A stretch of 64,000 nucleotides of DNA from Przewalskia tangutica (lineage: Eukaryota > Streptophyta > Magnoliopsida > Solanales > Solanaceae): positions 84,494,764 through 84,558,763 of the forward strand of contig CM056718.1 in the NCBI GenBank assembly GCA_029844215.1, read 5' to 3'. Of this stretch, positions 1 to 11,937 are shown one piece after another. The notes below the pieces were generated by a model. The model was given only the letters and a program-made list of their open reading frames with translations. It was not told where the DNA came from and did not search any database. Within the stretch, counting starts at the first letter, position 1; each line of letters starts with the position of its first letter. Made by a program: the position numbers and the translations under genes.

Positions 1-728
1 GGAAGTATAATCGTATTTTCCGGGCTTTTGTATAAGTGTAACCTCGGGAATACTACAAGGTATTTGGGCCAAGGTATTTGGACATAACAACAATACTAGA
101 GAGTATTTCTATACCACAACAAGGGTATTATACGAAAACAACTAGGCTAGTGGGTACCCCACTGCCAGACACCACAGCGGGAGTGGAGGCTCTCGCCAAA
201 GGCCTTAACCAAGGGAGGGTGTTGGACGATTTCAAGGTTGAGGGGAGGAGAGATTTTTAACACTTAGAACAATTTTGGATGAAGAAGTTCATCAACATGG
301 AGGGGTATTTATAGGTGAAGAAATGGCCAACCAATGGCCAAGATTCTTCCAAGTGTATAGCAAGTGTAAGGTCAAGATCAAGCCATGTGTTTGTGGGTCC
401 CACTTGCTCATCAACTACACAAAAATATCCTACCTAACCCTTGACCAAAATTGGGCAACAAAACGTGCAAGAATGGCCATTTCGCCCCCTTTGCTTCCAA
501 TGTGAGGTGACACATGTCACCCTCCCGTTGGTCCAAAATGTTTCGCCTCTAAAAATCCGCAAAAATTATAATTGAAATCGCCGGAATTTTCCCAACAAAA
601 GCTGTGTAACGTTTTCGACGAAAAACGACTCTAATCGGGTGTTGTGTACAAATTTCGAAACTTGCCTAACTTAAGGCTCAAATTTTCTACGTACGTCCTC
701 ACGCATATACTCAAAATACGGTATAACA
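1..728 (-). repeat. LTR, truncated by the window edge (3' LTR of the first array unit)
   Basis: This is the end portion of a minus-oriented Ty3/gypsy-type LTR. On the plus strand it runs to the terminal TATAACA at 728, so on the minus strand the LTR begins TGTTATAC. It closely matches 5581-6297 in the next LTR. The minus-strand TATA motif CTATAAATAC lies at 305-314. A polypurine tract follows immediately at 729-739, which marks this as the 3' LTR of the unit to its right. Short open frames within it are not genes. Confidence 0.85.
305..314 (-). promoter_or_regulatory. LTR TATA box
   Basis: The minus strand reads CTATAAATAC about 415 bases inside the LTR start at 728. The same motif occurs at the same relative place in every related LTR here, as expected for the U3 core promoter. 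Whether it is active is unknown. Confidence 0.5.
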
Positions 729-739
729 TTCTTCCTTAG
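729..739 (-). other. Polypurine tract (PPT) of array unit 1
   Basis: The minus strand reads CTAAGGAAGAA directly against the LTR start TGTTATAC. This is the expected position of the plus-strand primer of an LTR retrotransposon. It is slightly degraded compared with the cleaner tract at 16777-16791. Confidence 0.7.
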
Positions 740-1544
740 AAACATTCGTCCCAATGTTCCTTCTCAAGTCTCAACGCAAACATGCGCCAAGATAGTCTTC
801 ATCGTTATACGATTTAAAACAATCATGCCACACCGCCATGAAATAACAAATGCACAAAATACGAAATCCCAAGTCCACGAGGAATCACCTCTGTTATCAC
901 AAAAGTTCCCACCAAGGTCTAAAATATACTCCTCTGCACCTTCATTTCACAAAAGAAACGATCACACTCGCTCACTTCTCCCTACCTCGCCGCACTGCTC
1001 AACACTAGAACTCTTCCCAAGACACGCACCACACTTCACCAACGCTCGTTTCCAACCCTTGGAGTCACTACCTCCAAACTTGGTCATCTTACTAACCTCG
1101 ATTTCTCTAAGGCCATTCTCGCCTTCACGAACCGATTCTCGTCGAACGTATCCACGAACTCATACGATGGTCATCTAAACTGGGCCTAGCACCTTCGTGA
1201 CTCGCCACCCGGCGACCACCCGAGCTGACCCTTCCTCGAACGGACGCGGGTTGGCCCGCAACATGGCCCCAACCCGACCCATCAGTAGCGCCAACTTCCG
1301 CCTCGACACGGAACACACACGAAGCTACCACTTCCATCTCACACTAACCAGATTTTTAATCACACTATAGCACAAAGCTATCCGAACATAACACTTAACA
1401 CATCATTAACATCAATACATACAAGTATCTACTGTGGTTAAGGATATACTGAAACTAGGCGTTCAAGGACCGCTAAAATCGAACTTCCACCGCGACTCTA
1501 CCGTGGCCCGCAATCGCCTAAGAGTTCAGGCTATCCTACCGCTA

Positions 1545-2664
1545 CTCGGTCGGACAGCCTCATATGGCCTCGCTGGCCGCAAGAATAACAAGCTCCTCGT
1601 ACTACGACACTTCAAATGCGTCTACCACATCGACCACACCGAGGTAGGGTGATCGATCCGCCAACACCCCTACTCTCAACATTCAAACTCGGGAGCCCCG
1701 ACCGCCCCGAATATCCTGCGGTCCCGGCCGCGGAGGACCACTGCAATGGCGGAGGTACATAACTAGTTCTGGCACAGGCGGTCCGCCTCGAAAGTCGCCA
1801 AAATATCCGCCGCCTTCGCCTTCTTCTCGCTGGAAAGCGTCCACCTGCTGATCCGCGCCTCGCACTCCAAGTGCACGAGCTCAACGCGGCAATGTCCATG
1901 CCCACAAGAGAAACACCAACAACTCTCTCGCTAGGTAATCATCGAGCCCTCAGAACATATCGGTGCACTCGATCCTCCATACTAGCTACTAATGCGGAAC
2001 ATACCGCCAATGAGTCGAACTCACATTGTACTCCAATCAGACGCCATTCTCGCCTCAACATCAAAAATCTGTTTACCGAGCCCTCCTCATTTGCGGAGGC
2101 AAGAAATGTGCCAGAAGGCCCCTCAAAACTCGCCCCAAACGGCCGGAAGTGCATGCTCTCCCGAAAGCTCCCACGAGTCAAACCAATCGATCGCGTATCA
2201 CGCACCGATGCGAACTAAATGTCACGCACTCGCCTCAAGCCTTGATCACCCGTGACGATCCTTCAGAATCGACGGATGAACTCCTCGCGATCATCCTCCG
2301 CCTCGACCGTAAAACTCAAAGCGGCTACAACTAAGGAAATCCCGTAGCCTCAAATCGTCGCCTCGTGCACTACAAAGCCGCTGAATCGAATCGCCAGCCC
2401 ACTTATCTCATATCTCGCCACAACCTCGCCAATAATCGGGCCATCTCTCGTGACCCATCTCCCGCCTGCATCGCGGACCGAGGCTCAGTATCAGAGTCTC
2501 AGCAGCCCACCGCCGCGGCTCTAAACTCGCTGGCCGGGCGCCGCAAAACTCGCCGTCAAGCACTACCTCGTGTATCGACCGCTCGCGCTCGCATCTCTCA
2601 ATCCCACTAGCAGCCTCCTCGGCCGCCTTGCCCTTCGGGCCCCGGTTGCCTTTCGCAGAGGCAT
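1545..2664 (-). pseudogene. gag: Decayed gag (Ty3/gypsy) of array unit 1
   Basis: Gag is the structural capsid and nucleocapsid polyprotein that packages retrotransposon RNA. The likely start is the minus-strand ATG at 2664-2662, the same position relative to the primer site as the gag starts of sister copies. The reading is broken by many frameshifts. A proline- and arginine-rich stretch and a CGRCGR motif lie in the open frame 1905-1612. A CCHC-type knuckle (CYSCGQRGHM) is encoded at about 1556-1593, and its final cysteine is not readable in frame. No intact protein can be made. Family assignment rests on the knuckles and the position between primer site and polypurine tract. Confidence 0.6.
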
Positions 2665-2847
2665 AATCGTAAAAACGAAACACGCCGAGGGGTCCAACTT
2701 ACAACACGCCTCTAAGGCACGATCTCGTAATGAGAAGAATGGAAACCAATCCTAAATGTCCTATAGCCTCCGACATAGATGTGGTGCACAACACACCGAT
2801 AATCAAGACTCTACTAGACACGGTCAGACACTTTCCGAGGACTAATC

Positions 2848-2858
2848 GCTCGATACCA
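2848..2858 (-). other. Primer-binding site, tRNA-iMet type, degraded
   Basis: The minus strand reads TGGTATCGAGC, one base short of the canonical plant TGGTATCAGAGC. It sits a few bases from the end of the 5' LTR. The missing base falls at a CTG/CAG site, as in several other discrepancies in this window. Confidence 0.75.
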
Positions 2859-3460
2859 CTTTGTCACGCCCCGACTCCGGCCCGTGATCGTGCCTTACCC
2901 GGCACCCTAGTGATACCACATCGAGAAAACCAATGGAAAATAAAACACGAGTCATGAAACAAGAGATATAATAAATAAACAAAGCAACCAAAACAGCTTT
3001 TCAAGATAAACATAAAAACCCGAACAGCTTATCCTTTTTACAAACCCCGCCACAACAAAGGCATGCACTTAAGATTTACAACAACTATGACGGACAGTGG
3101 CTCTCGCCATACCCCTCGAATGTACAAGAACCTACAACTCGTGGAAACATACCAAAGATAAGCCTCCAAGGAACGGAGCTTCCAACACGCCAAATGAGAT
3201 CCTAAGAGCGGATCCACGACCGATGTATTCTCTACCGCTGCAGATTGAACGCAGCTCAAGGAGGTCAAGACAACAGTACCAAGTATGTGAAATCACAACA
3301 TCAGAATGAAATCATAATAGCTTAAAAAGCGAGACATGTATGATAACCAAAATACAAGACGCAACATAAAAGTTAGCCAAGTCGTGACTCACGCCTCAAA
3401 GTCACCACTAAATATAACTACGGGTCTCACGCCCACAACATCCATCATGTTCGTGATCAT

Positions 3461-3735
3461 GGCCGCATGCCCCTAATATCGTGACGGTAGACATGTCCAT
3501 GATGCAACACATAATAACAAGGCCGCATGGCCACATGCCCCGGACATCAGACGGTGTAGACATGCCCATGTAACCTCAATAACAATATACGGGTGGTCAA
3601 CCCCGCCGCACGCCACATGCCCCTAATATCGTGACGTGTAGACATGTCCATGTTGCAATAACCATATATCGGTAATCAACCCGCCGCACGGCCGCATGCC
3701 CCTGGAATCGCGACGGTGTAGACATGTCCATGTGA
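3461..3735 (-). repeat. LTR minisatellite, about four units of 75-80 bp
   Basis: Four degenerate copies of a block that contains GCATGCCCC-like and GTAGACATG(T/C)CCATG motifs. Homologous arrays lie at the same LTR position at 9022-9295, 28538-28825 and 34137-34415. LTRs of other subfamilies here carry different GC-rich arrays at this place. Confidence 0.8.
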
Positions 3736-3889
3736 CATCAACAACAAGACAAGAATCAAAATGGAAACATACCCGTGGAATTCTCCATCACCGCCAAAGA
3801 CGCCCAAGTAAGTTCTCAACAAGTCAACCGCCTCTATCGAGACGCAGAATACGTAAATACCACACTTGCACAACAAAGGCTATCATCAC

Positions 3890-3964
3890 AAGCATAGGCA
3901 AGTTTCACAACAACAAGCATAGGCAAGTTTCACAACAACAAGCATAGGCAAGTTTCACAACAAC
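3890..3964 (-). repeat. 25-bp tandem repeat, three units
   Basis: Near-exact copies starting at 3891, 3916 and 3941, each containing AGCATAGGCAAGTTTCACAA. The same array occurs in other LTRs with three or four units (9451-9549, 28977-29051, 34574-34672, 45659-45731). Confidence 0.9.
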
Positions 3965-5883
3965 TCAAAGTACTTTCATTTTATGCCAAAGTCCGGGTTT
4001 TTAACCCCAAAGTACTACATACGTTAAGTTCTTTTAAAAGAGATCCATTACTTTTATAAAAGTCACCCGATACCCGTAGTATTAGAATGACCAACCCACA
4101 TTCCCTTTTCAAAATCAAGTAACAACATTCTTTTCCTAAGTTCCGCTTTGCCTAGTTTCAATTACTCAAGCTTCTCATTTTCAAATGGTTTCATAGTTTC
4201 CAAACTTAATCACCGGATTCCTTTTAGAACAATTGAGTAATATATGTCTCACGAGAGTAGGTTATTCTTGTTTACAACATTCTTATTACAAAGACCATGA
4301 TCTAGAAAATGTATATCATTTTGTCTCATCTTAGTTTCTACGCAGATGGAGGTTTCTACCGGTTTTAATACAATTCATCATTATTCAATACATTTTCCTT
4401 TATTAACGCCGCAGGGTCCTGTCGATACACATTCTCGATTCAAATCAAGAAACATTATCCCTTTAAATAAAACCAAGTACTCATTACTCACGAATGAGGT
4501 TTCACACAAACATTCACATTAAAACAAATAAGTTAAGTCTCTTATCTTATAAGATCAAGTCTCTTAACTTCTAACATCAAGAAACCATTTTCTTTACCTC
4601 TCTTAAGACATTATACCTAACTCCCATAAAGCTAGTATAACTCTTTTTAAAACCTTTAAAACCAAGTGTTACTCTCCTTCAAAACGATTTATAAATCTTT
4701 TGAAATACATCAAGTTCTTTATTATAACTAGCCGCTTATAATTCACATCGCTTACCTTTTAAAACCACAAAGTATTTTCTTACCTACATAAAGTCGTTAT
4801 AACCAACTTCCCATAAAGCCGTTATAACACTTTATGTTTTAAGAACAATCAAACACGCTAACACACGACGCTCACCGCACTACATAGTTCACACATATCA
4901 CGCTAGAAGAGATAGGAAGAGGTTCACATACCTCGCGACGATTATCGACAATAAGCAAAAAGCTCCAAGTACTACAACCTTGCTAGCCCTTTCCACTCGA
5001 GTAATACGCTACTCTTAGTACTTTCACCTATAAAGGTCACAAACGCCTATTAACCCCAAAACACAAGTTTCTATCTTTCTACGTAAAATTCGGCAAGACT
5101 CTCCCGCAACCAGAAATCTCCTCCTTTATCGAGGTCGGCTACCAAGCCAACCAGTGGGGTTAACACGCCTAACCGACGCTGCATAATTTACTACACAAGA
5201 ATGCTACATAAGTCTACCGTAATACAAATCTAGGTAATTACGCTCGCTTCTTCTCTTTATTATCCTTCTACGTGATTATCGCTCAATTCTTTATTCTTCA
5301 GCTTAAGTCAAAAGACATTGCCACAATACTAAGTTCAGTTCTATATATAGTATACAACAACTATATATTCAACACTTATGTAATTTCCAATTACAATAGA
5401 AGGACAAAGAGTGTTTACCTCGATAAGCCCAAAATTATCCAAGTATAAAGTCGATCCCGAGCAACGCTTAGCTCCTACTCCGAGCGCCCAAACAACCCTT
5501 AGAAGTTCTAACCAACTTCTACTTACAACTTCAACAACGGGTGAAGATTTCCTTAGTGGTTTCGCTTTTGTGGCTAAAGGAAGTATAATCGTATTTTCCG
5601 GGCTTTTGTATAAGTGTAACTCGGGAATACTACAAGGTATTTGGGGCCAAGGTATTTGGACATAACAACAATACTAGGAGAGTATTTCTATACCACAACA
5701 AGTGGTATTATACTAAAACAACTAGGCTAGGGGTACCCCACTACCAGACACCACAAAGGGGAGTGGAGGCTTCGCCAAAGGCCTTAACCAAGGGGAGGGT
5801 GTTGGACGATTTCAAGGTCAGGGGAGGGAGAGATTTTTAACACTTAGAACAATTTTGGATGAAGAAGTTCATCAACATGGAGG

Positions 5884-5893
5884 GTATTTATAG
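5884..5893 (-). promoter_or_regulatory. LTR TATA box of the 5' LTR of array unit 1
   Basis: The minus strand reads CTATAAATAC about 405 bases from the LTR start at 6297. It would drive transcription leftward through the rest of this LTR into the gag remnant. Confidence 0.5.
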
Positions 5894-7102
5894 GTGAAGA
5901 AATGGCCAACCAATGGCCAAGATTCTTCCAAGTGTATAGCAAGTGTAAGGTCAAGATCAAGCCACGTGTTCAGGTCCCACTTGCTCATCAACTACACAAA
6001 AATATCCTACCTAACCCTTGACCAAAATTGGGCAACAAAACGTGCCAAGAATGGCCATTTCGCCCCTTTGTTTCCAATGCGAGGGTGACATGTCACCCTC
6101 CCGCTGGTCCAAAATGTTTCGCCTCTGAAAAATCCGCAAAAATTATAAATGACATAGCCGAATTTTCCCAACAAAAGTCGTGGAAACGCTTCGAAAAACG
6201 ACTTAATCGGGTGTCAGGTACAAATTTCAAACTTGCCTAACTTAAGGCTCAAATTTTCTACGCACGCCCTCACGCATACTCAAAATACGGTATAACATTC
6301 TTCCTTAGAAACATTCGTCCCAATGTTCCTTCTCAAGTCTCAACGCAAACATGCGCCAAGATAGTCTTCACCGTTATACGATTTAAAACAATCATGCCAC
6401 ACCCGCCATGAAATAACAAATGCACAAAATACGAAATCCCAAGTCCACGAGGAATCACCTCGTTATCACAAAAGTTCCCACCAAGGTCTAAAATATACTC
6501 CTCGCACCTTCATTTCACAAAAGAAACGATCACACTCGCTCACTTCTCCCCTACCTCGTCGCACTGCTCAACACTAGAACTCTTCCCAAGACACGCACCA
6601 CACTTCGCCAACGCTCGTTTCCAACCTCGAGTCACTACCTCCAAACTTGGTCATCTTACTAACCTCGATTTCTAAGGCCATTCTCGCCTTCACGAATCGA
6701 TTCTCGTCGAACGATTCCACGAACTCATACGATGGTCATCTAAACTGGCCTAGCACCTTCGTGACCGCCACCCGGCGACCACCCGAGCTGACCTTCCTCG
6801 AACGGACGCCGGTTGGCCCGCAACATGGCCCCAACCCGACCCATCAGAGCGCCAACTTCCGCCTCCGACACGGAACACATCGAAGCTACCACTTCCATCT
6901 CACACTAACCAGATTTTTTAATCACACTATAGCACAAAGCTATCCGAACATAACACTTAACACATCATTAACATCAATACATACAAGTATCTACGTGGTT
7001 AAGGATATACTGAAACTAGGCGTTCAAGGACCGCTAAAATCGAACTTCCACCGCGACTTACCGTGGGCCCGCAATCGCCTAGTAGTTCTGGCTATCCTAC
7101 CG

Positions 7103-8224
7103 CTACTCGGCCTGACAACTTCTCGTCATATGGCCCCGCTGGCCGCAAGAATAACAAGCTCCTCGTACTACGACACTCCCGAAATGCGGTCTACTACATC
7201 GACCACACCGAGGTAGTGATCGTGATTCCGCCAACACCCTACTCTCGAACATCTCAAACTGGGAGCCCCGACCGCTTCCTCGAATATCCTGGCGGTCCCG
7301 GCGTCGGAGGACCACTCGCAATGGCGGAGGTACATAACTAGTCTGGCCGAGGCGGTCCGCCAAAGTCGCCAAAATATCCGCCGCTCGCCTTCTTCTCGAA
7401 AGCGGTCCACCTGCCGATCTTCGCGCCTCGCACTCCGTGCATGAGCTCAATGCGGCAATGTCCATGCCCTACCAAGAGAAACACCAACAACTTCTCGCTA
7501 GGTAATCATCGAGCCTCAGAACATACTTCCGCACTCGATCCTCCATACTAGCTACTAATGCGGAACATACCGCCAATGAGTCGAACTCACATTGTACTCG
7601 AATCAGACGCCATTCTCGCCTCAACATCAAAAATTGTTTACCGAGCCCTCCTCATTTGCGAGGCAAGAAATGTGCCGTAAGGCCCCCAAAACTCGCCCCA
7701 AACGGCCGGAAGTGCATGCTCTCCCGAAAGCTCCCACGAAGTCAAACCAATCGATCGCGGTATCACGCAGCCGATGCGAACTAAATGTCACGCACTCGGT
7801 CTCAAGCCTTGATCACCCGTGATGATCTCTTCAGAATCGACGGATGAACTCCTCGCGATCATCCTCCGCCTCGACCAGAAAACTCAAAGCGGGCTACAAC
7901 TAAGGAAATCCCGTAGCCTCAAATCGCTCGCCTCGGTGCACTACAAGCCGCTGAACTGGAATCGCCGCTGGCCCACTTATCTCATATCCGCCACAACTCG
8001 CCAATAATCGCCATCTCTCGTGACCCATCTCCCGCCTGCATCGTGGACTGGAGGCTCGTGTATCAGAGTCTCAGCAGCCATCGCCGCGCTCTAAACTCTG
8101 TGGCCGCGGCGGCCGCAAAACTCGCCGTCAAGCACTACTCGTATCGACCGCTCGCGCTCGCATTTCTCAATCCCACTAGCGCCTCTACGCTTTGCCCTTC
8201 GGGCCCCGCTTTTCGCAGAGGCAT
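7103..8224 (-). pseudogene. gag: Decayed gag (Ty3/gypsy) of array unit 2
   Basis: The minus-strand ATG at 8224-8222 sits where sister copies start gag. Frameshifts interrupt the body. The C-terminal part is open for 120 codons (7465-7103). It encodes a proline- and arginine-rich segment, a CGRC half-knuckle and then a complete CCHC knuckle, CYSCGQRGHMTRSC, close to the end. That cysteine-histidine spacing is typical of the RNA-binding nucleocapsid of Ty3/gypsy gag. This is the clearest gag terminus of the short units. No protease frame follows. Confidence 0.7.
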
Positions 8225-8404
8225 AATCGTAAAACGAAACACGCCGAGGGTCCAACTTACAACACGCCTCTAAGGCACGATCTCGTAATGAGAAGAATGG
8301 AAACCAATCCTAAATGTCCTATAGCCTCGATTATAGATGGTGCACAACACACCGATAATCAAGACTCTACTAGACACGGTTCAGACACTTTCCGAGGACT
8401 AACT

Positions 8405-8416
8405 GCTCTGATACCA
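8405..8416 (-). other. Primer-binding site, initiator tRNA-Met
   Basis: The minus strand reads TGGTATCAGAGC exactly, three bases from the LTR end at 8420. This sequence is complementary to the 3' end of plant initiator tRNA-Met and primes minus-strand DNA synthesis. Confidence 0.92.
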
Positions 8417-9021
8417 CTTTGTCACGCCCCGAATTCCGGGCCCGTGACTGGTGCCTTACCCCGGGCACCCTAGTGATACCACATCAGAGAAAACCAGCGG
8501 AAAATAAAACACGAGTCATGAAACAAGAGATATAATAAATAAACAAAGCCAACCAAAACAGCTTGCCTTCAAGATAAACATAAAAACCCAACGCTTATCC
8601 TTTTTACAAACCCCGCCACAACAAAGCATGCACTCTAAGATTTACAACAACTATGACGGACAGGCCCCGCCATACCACCGAATGTACAAGAACCTACAAC
8701 TCAGTGGAAACATACCAAAGATAAGCCTCCAAGGAACGGAGCTTTCCAACACGCCAAATGAGATCCTAAGAGCGGGATCCACGATCGACGTACCTCTACC
8801 GCGCATGAACGCAGCCCCGGCGAGGTCAAGATAACAGTACCAAGTATGTGAAATCACAACATCAGAATGAAATCATAATAGCTTAAAAAGGTGAGACATG
8901 TATGATAACCAAAATACAAGACGCAACATAAAAGTTAGCCAAGTCGTGACTCACGCCTCAAAGTCACCACTCAAATATAACTATGGGTCTCACGCCCACA
9001 ACATCCATCATGTTCGCATCA

Positions 9022-9295
9022 TGGCCGCATGCCCGAATATCGTGACGGTGTAGACATGTCCATGATGCAACAATAATAACAAAGCCGCATGGCCACACGC
9101 CCCGGACATCGTGACGGTAGACATGCCCATGTAACCTCAATAACAATATATCGGTGGTCAACCCGCCGCACGCCACATGCCCCGGAATCAGACGGTGTAG
9201 ACATGTCCATGTTGCGAATAACCATATATCGGTAATCAACCCACGCACGGGCCGCGATGCCCTCTAATATCGTGACGGTAGACATGTCCATGTGA
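9022..9295 (-). repeat. LTR minisatellite, about four 75-80-bp units
   Basis: Homologous to 3461-3735 and in the same relative position of LTR B. Units differ mainly by loss or reordering of a few bases at CAG/CTG and CCGG-like sites. Confidence 0.75.
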
Positions 9296-9450
9296 CATCA
9301 ACAACAAGACAAGAATCAAAATGGAAACATACCCGTGGAATTCTCCATCACCGCCAAGACGCCCAAGTAAGTTCTCAACAAGTCAACCGACTCTATCGAG
9401 ACGCCAGAATACGTAAATACCACACTTGCACAACAAAGGCTATCATCACA

Positions 9451-9549
9451 AGCATAGGCAAGTTTCACAACAACAAGCATAGGCAAGTTTCACAACAACA
9501 AGCATAGGCAAGTTTCACAACAACAAGCATAGGCATGTTTCACAACAAC
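9451..9549 (-). repeat. 25-bp tandem repeat, four units
   Basis: Units begin at 9451, 9476, 9501 and 9526; the last has ATGTTT in place of AAGTTT. It is one unit longer than in LTR A. Confidence 0.9.
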
Positions 9550-11507
9550 TCAAAGTACTTTCATTTTATGCCAAAGTCCGTGTTTTTTTCCCCAAAGTAC
9601 TACATACGTTAAGTTCTTTTAAAAGAGATCCATTACTTTTATAAAAGTCACCCGATACCCGTAGTATTAGAATGACCAACCCACATTCCCTTTTCAAAAT
9701 CAAGTAACAACATTCTTTTCCTAAGTTCCAGTTTGCCTAGTTTCAATTACTCAAGCTTCTCATTTTCAAATGGTTTCATAGTTTCCAAACTTAATCACTG
9801 GATTCCTTTAGAACAATTGAGTAATATATGTCTCACGTGAGAGTAGGTTATTCTTGTTTACAACATTCTTATTACAAATGACCATGATCTAGAAAATGTA
9901 TATCATTTTGTCTCATCTTAGTTTCTATGCAGATGGAGGTTTCTACTGGTTTTAATACAATTCATCATTATTCAATACATTTTCCTTTATTAACGCCGCA
10001 GTTGGTCCTGTCGATACACATTACGATTTCCAAATCAAGAAACATTATCCCTTTAAATAAAACCAAGTACTCATTACTCACGAATGAGGTTTCACACAAA
10101 CATTCACATTAAAACAAATAAGTTAAGTCTCTTATCTTATAAGATCAAGTCTCTTAACTTCTAACATCAGTAAACCATTTTCTTTACCTCTCTTAAGACA
10201 TTATACCTAACTCCCCATAAAGCTAGTATAACTCTTTTTAAAAACTATAAAACCAAGTGTTACTCTACCTTCAAAACTATTTAGAAATCTTTTGAAATAA
10301 ATCAATTTCTTTATTATAACTAGCCGCTTATAATTCACATCGCTACCTTTTAAAACCACAAAGTATTTTCTTACCTACATAAAGTCATATAACCAACTTC
10401 CCATAAAGCCGTTATAACACTTTATGTTTTAAGAACAATCAAACACAGTTAACACATGTACGTCTACCGTACTACATAGTTCACACATATCATGCTAGAA
10501 GAGATAGGAAGAGGTTCACATACCTCGCGACGATTATCGACAATAAGCAAAAAGCTCCAAGTACTACAACCTTGCTAGCCCTTTCCACTCCTCGAGTAGA
10601 ATACGCTACTCTTAGTACTTTCACCTATAAAGGTCACAAACGTCTATTAACCCCAAAACACAAGTTTCTATCTTTCTACAGAAAATTCGGCAGCACCTCC
10701 CCCCCCGCAACAGCGTAAATCTCCTCCTTTATCGAGGTCGGCTACCAAGCCAACCAGGGGGGGGGGGGTTAACACGTCTAACCGGACGCGTACAATTCTA
10801 CTACACAGTAATGCTACATAAGTCTACTGTAATACAGCCCTAGGTAATTACAGTTCAGTTCTTCTCTTTATTATCCTTCTATGTGATTACTGTTCAATTC
10901 TTTATTCTTCAGGCTTAAGTCAAAAGACATTGCCACAATACTAAGTTCAGTTCTATATATAGTATACAACAACTATATATTCAACACTTATGTAATTTCC
11001 AATTACAATAGAAGGACAGTAGTGTTTACCTCGATAAGCCCAAAATTATCCAAGTATAAAGTCGATCCTGAGCAACGCTTAGCTCCTACTCCGAGCGCTC
11101 CAAACAACCCTTAGAAGTTCTAACCAACTTCTACTTACAACTTCAACAACGGGTGAAGATTTCCTTAGGGTTTCGTTTTTGTGGCTAAAGGAAGTATAAT
11201 CGTATTTTCTGGGCTTTTGTATAAGTATAACCTTGGGAATACTACAAGGTATTTGGGCCAAGGTATTTGGACATAACAACAATACTAGGAGAGTATTTCT
11301 ATACCACAACAAGGGGTATTATACGAAAACAACTAGGCTAGGGGGGGGGGTACCCCACGGCTAGACACCACAAAGGGGGAGGGGGGAGGCTCTCGGCCAA
11401 AGGCCTTAACCAAGGGGAGGGGTGTTGGACGATTTCAAGGTTGAGGGGAGGAGAGATTTTCAACACTGAGAACAATTTGTGATGAAGAAGTTCATCAACA
11501 TGGAGGG

Positions 11508-11517
11508 GTATTTATAG
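11508..11517 (-). promoter_or_regulatory. LTR TATA box of LTR B
   Basis: Minus-strand CTATAAATAC about 420 bases from the LTR start at 11937, matching the position in LTR A and the other family members. Confidence 0.5.
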
Positions 11518-11937
11518 GTGAAGAAATGGCCAACCAATGGCCAAGATTCTTCCAAGTGTATAGCAAGTGTAAGGTCAAGATCAAGCCATGTGTTTGTGGG
11601 TCCCACTTGCTCATCAACTACACAAAAATATCCTACCTAACCCTTGACCAAAATTGGGCAAAAAATACGTGACAAGAATGGACTTTTCGCCGTCACTTTG
11701 CTTCCAATTTGAGGGTGACACATTTCACACTCCCGTTGGTCCAAAATGTTTCGTCTCTATGAAAAATCCGAAAAAATTATAAATGACATAGCCAATTTTC
11801 CCAACAAAAGTCTGGAAACGCTTCAAAAAACGACTCTAATCGGGTGTTGTGTACAAATTTCGAAACTTGCCTAACTTAAGGCTCAAATTTTCTACGTACG
11901 TCCTCACGTACATACTCTGAAAATACGGGGTATAACA

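Larger units (their letters stand above)
729..2861 (-). mobile_element. Internal region of a non-autonomous gypsy-like element (array unit 1)
   Basis: A 2.1-kb internal region lies between two minus-oriented LTRs. In minus-strand order it has a primer-binding site, a decayed gag and a polypurine tract. I see no protease, reverse transcriptase, RNase H or integrase. It is homologous along its length to 6298-8419, 31374-33542 and 60749-62902. The longer relative at 16777-19535 has extra integrase sequence at the point where this copy is continuous, so this looks like a further deletion derivative. It shares both flanking LTRs with neighbours, so it is part of a tandem array. Confidence 0.75.
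2862..6297 (-). repeat. Complete LTR A, shared by array units 1 and 2
   Basis: A 3436-bp LTR with TG...CA ends: plus strand TGTCACGCC at 2862 and TATAACA ending at 6297. A primer-binding site lies just left of it and a polypurine tract just right, so it serves as 5' LTR for the unit at 729-2861 and 3' LTR for the unit at 6298-8419. The minus-strand TATA motif is at 5884-5893. It contains a roughly 75-80-bp tandem repeat (3461-3735) and a 25-bp tandem repeat (3890-3964). No gene is present. Confidence 0.85.
6298..8419 (-). mobile_element. Internal region of a non-autonomous gypsy-like element (array unit 2)
   Basis: A 2.1-kb internal region homologous to 729-2861. In minus-strand order it has a primer-binding site (8405-8416), a gag start near 8224, gag knuckles and a polypurine tract (6298-6308). 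No pol domain is visible. The 189-codon plus-strand frame at 6647-7216 lies antisense to gag and shows no recognisable domain, so I treat it as chance. Confidence 0.75.
8420..11937 (-). repeat. Complete LTR B, right end of the tandem array
   Basis: A 3518-bp LTR with TGTCACGCC at 8420 and TATAACA ending at 11937. It is the 5' LTR of the unit at 6298-8419. It differs from LTR A by small indels and by four rather than three 25-bp units (9451-9549). The TATA motif is at 11508-11517 and the GC-rich minisatellite at 9022-9295. To the right it abuts an older LTR in the opposite orientation. The five bases there are ATGTT, but the matching left TSD is outside the window. Confidence 0.85.

Noticed and set aside
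3890..3964. Regular 25-bp direct repeats that look CRISPR-like
   Set aside because: The units are head-to-tail with no spacers and recur at the same place in many LTRs; they are LTR minisatellites.
6647..7216. 189-codon plus-strand frame
   Set aside because: It is antisense to the gag remnant of array unit 2 and broken in the three homologous internal regions.
8405..8416. Initiator tRNA-Met match as a possible tRNA gene
   Set aside because: Only the 12 bases of the 3' end are present, next to an LTR, so it is a primer-binding site.
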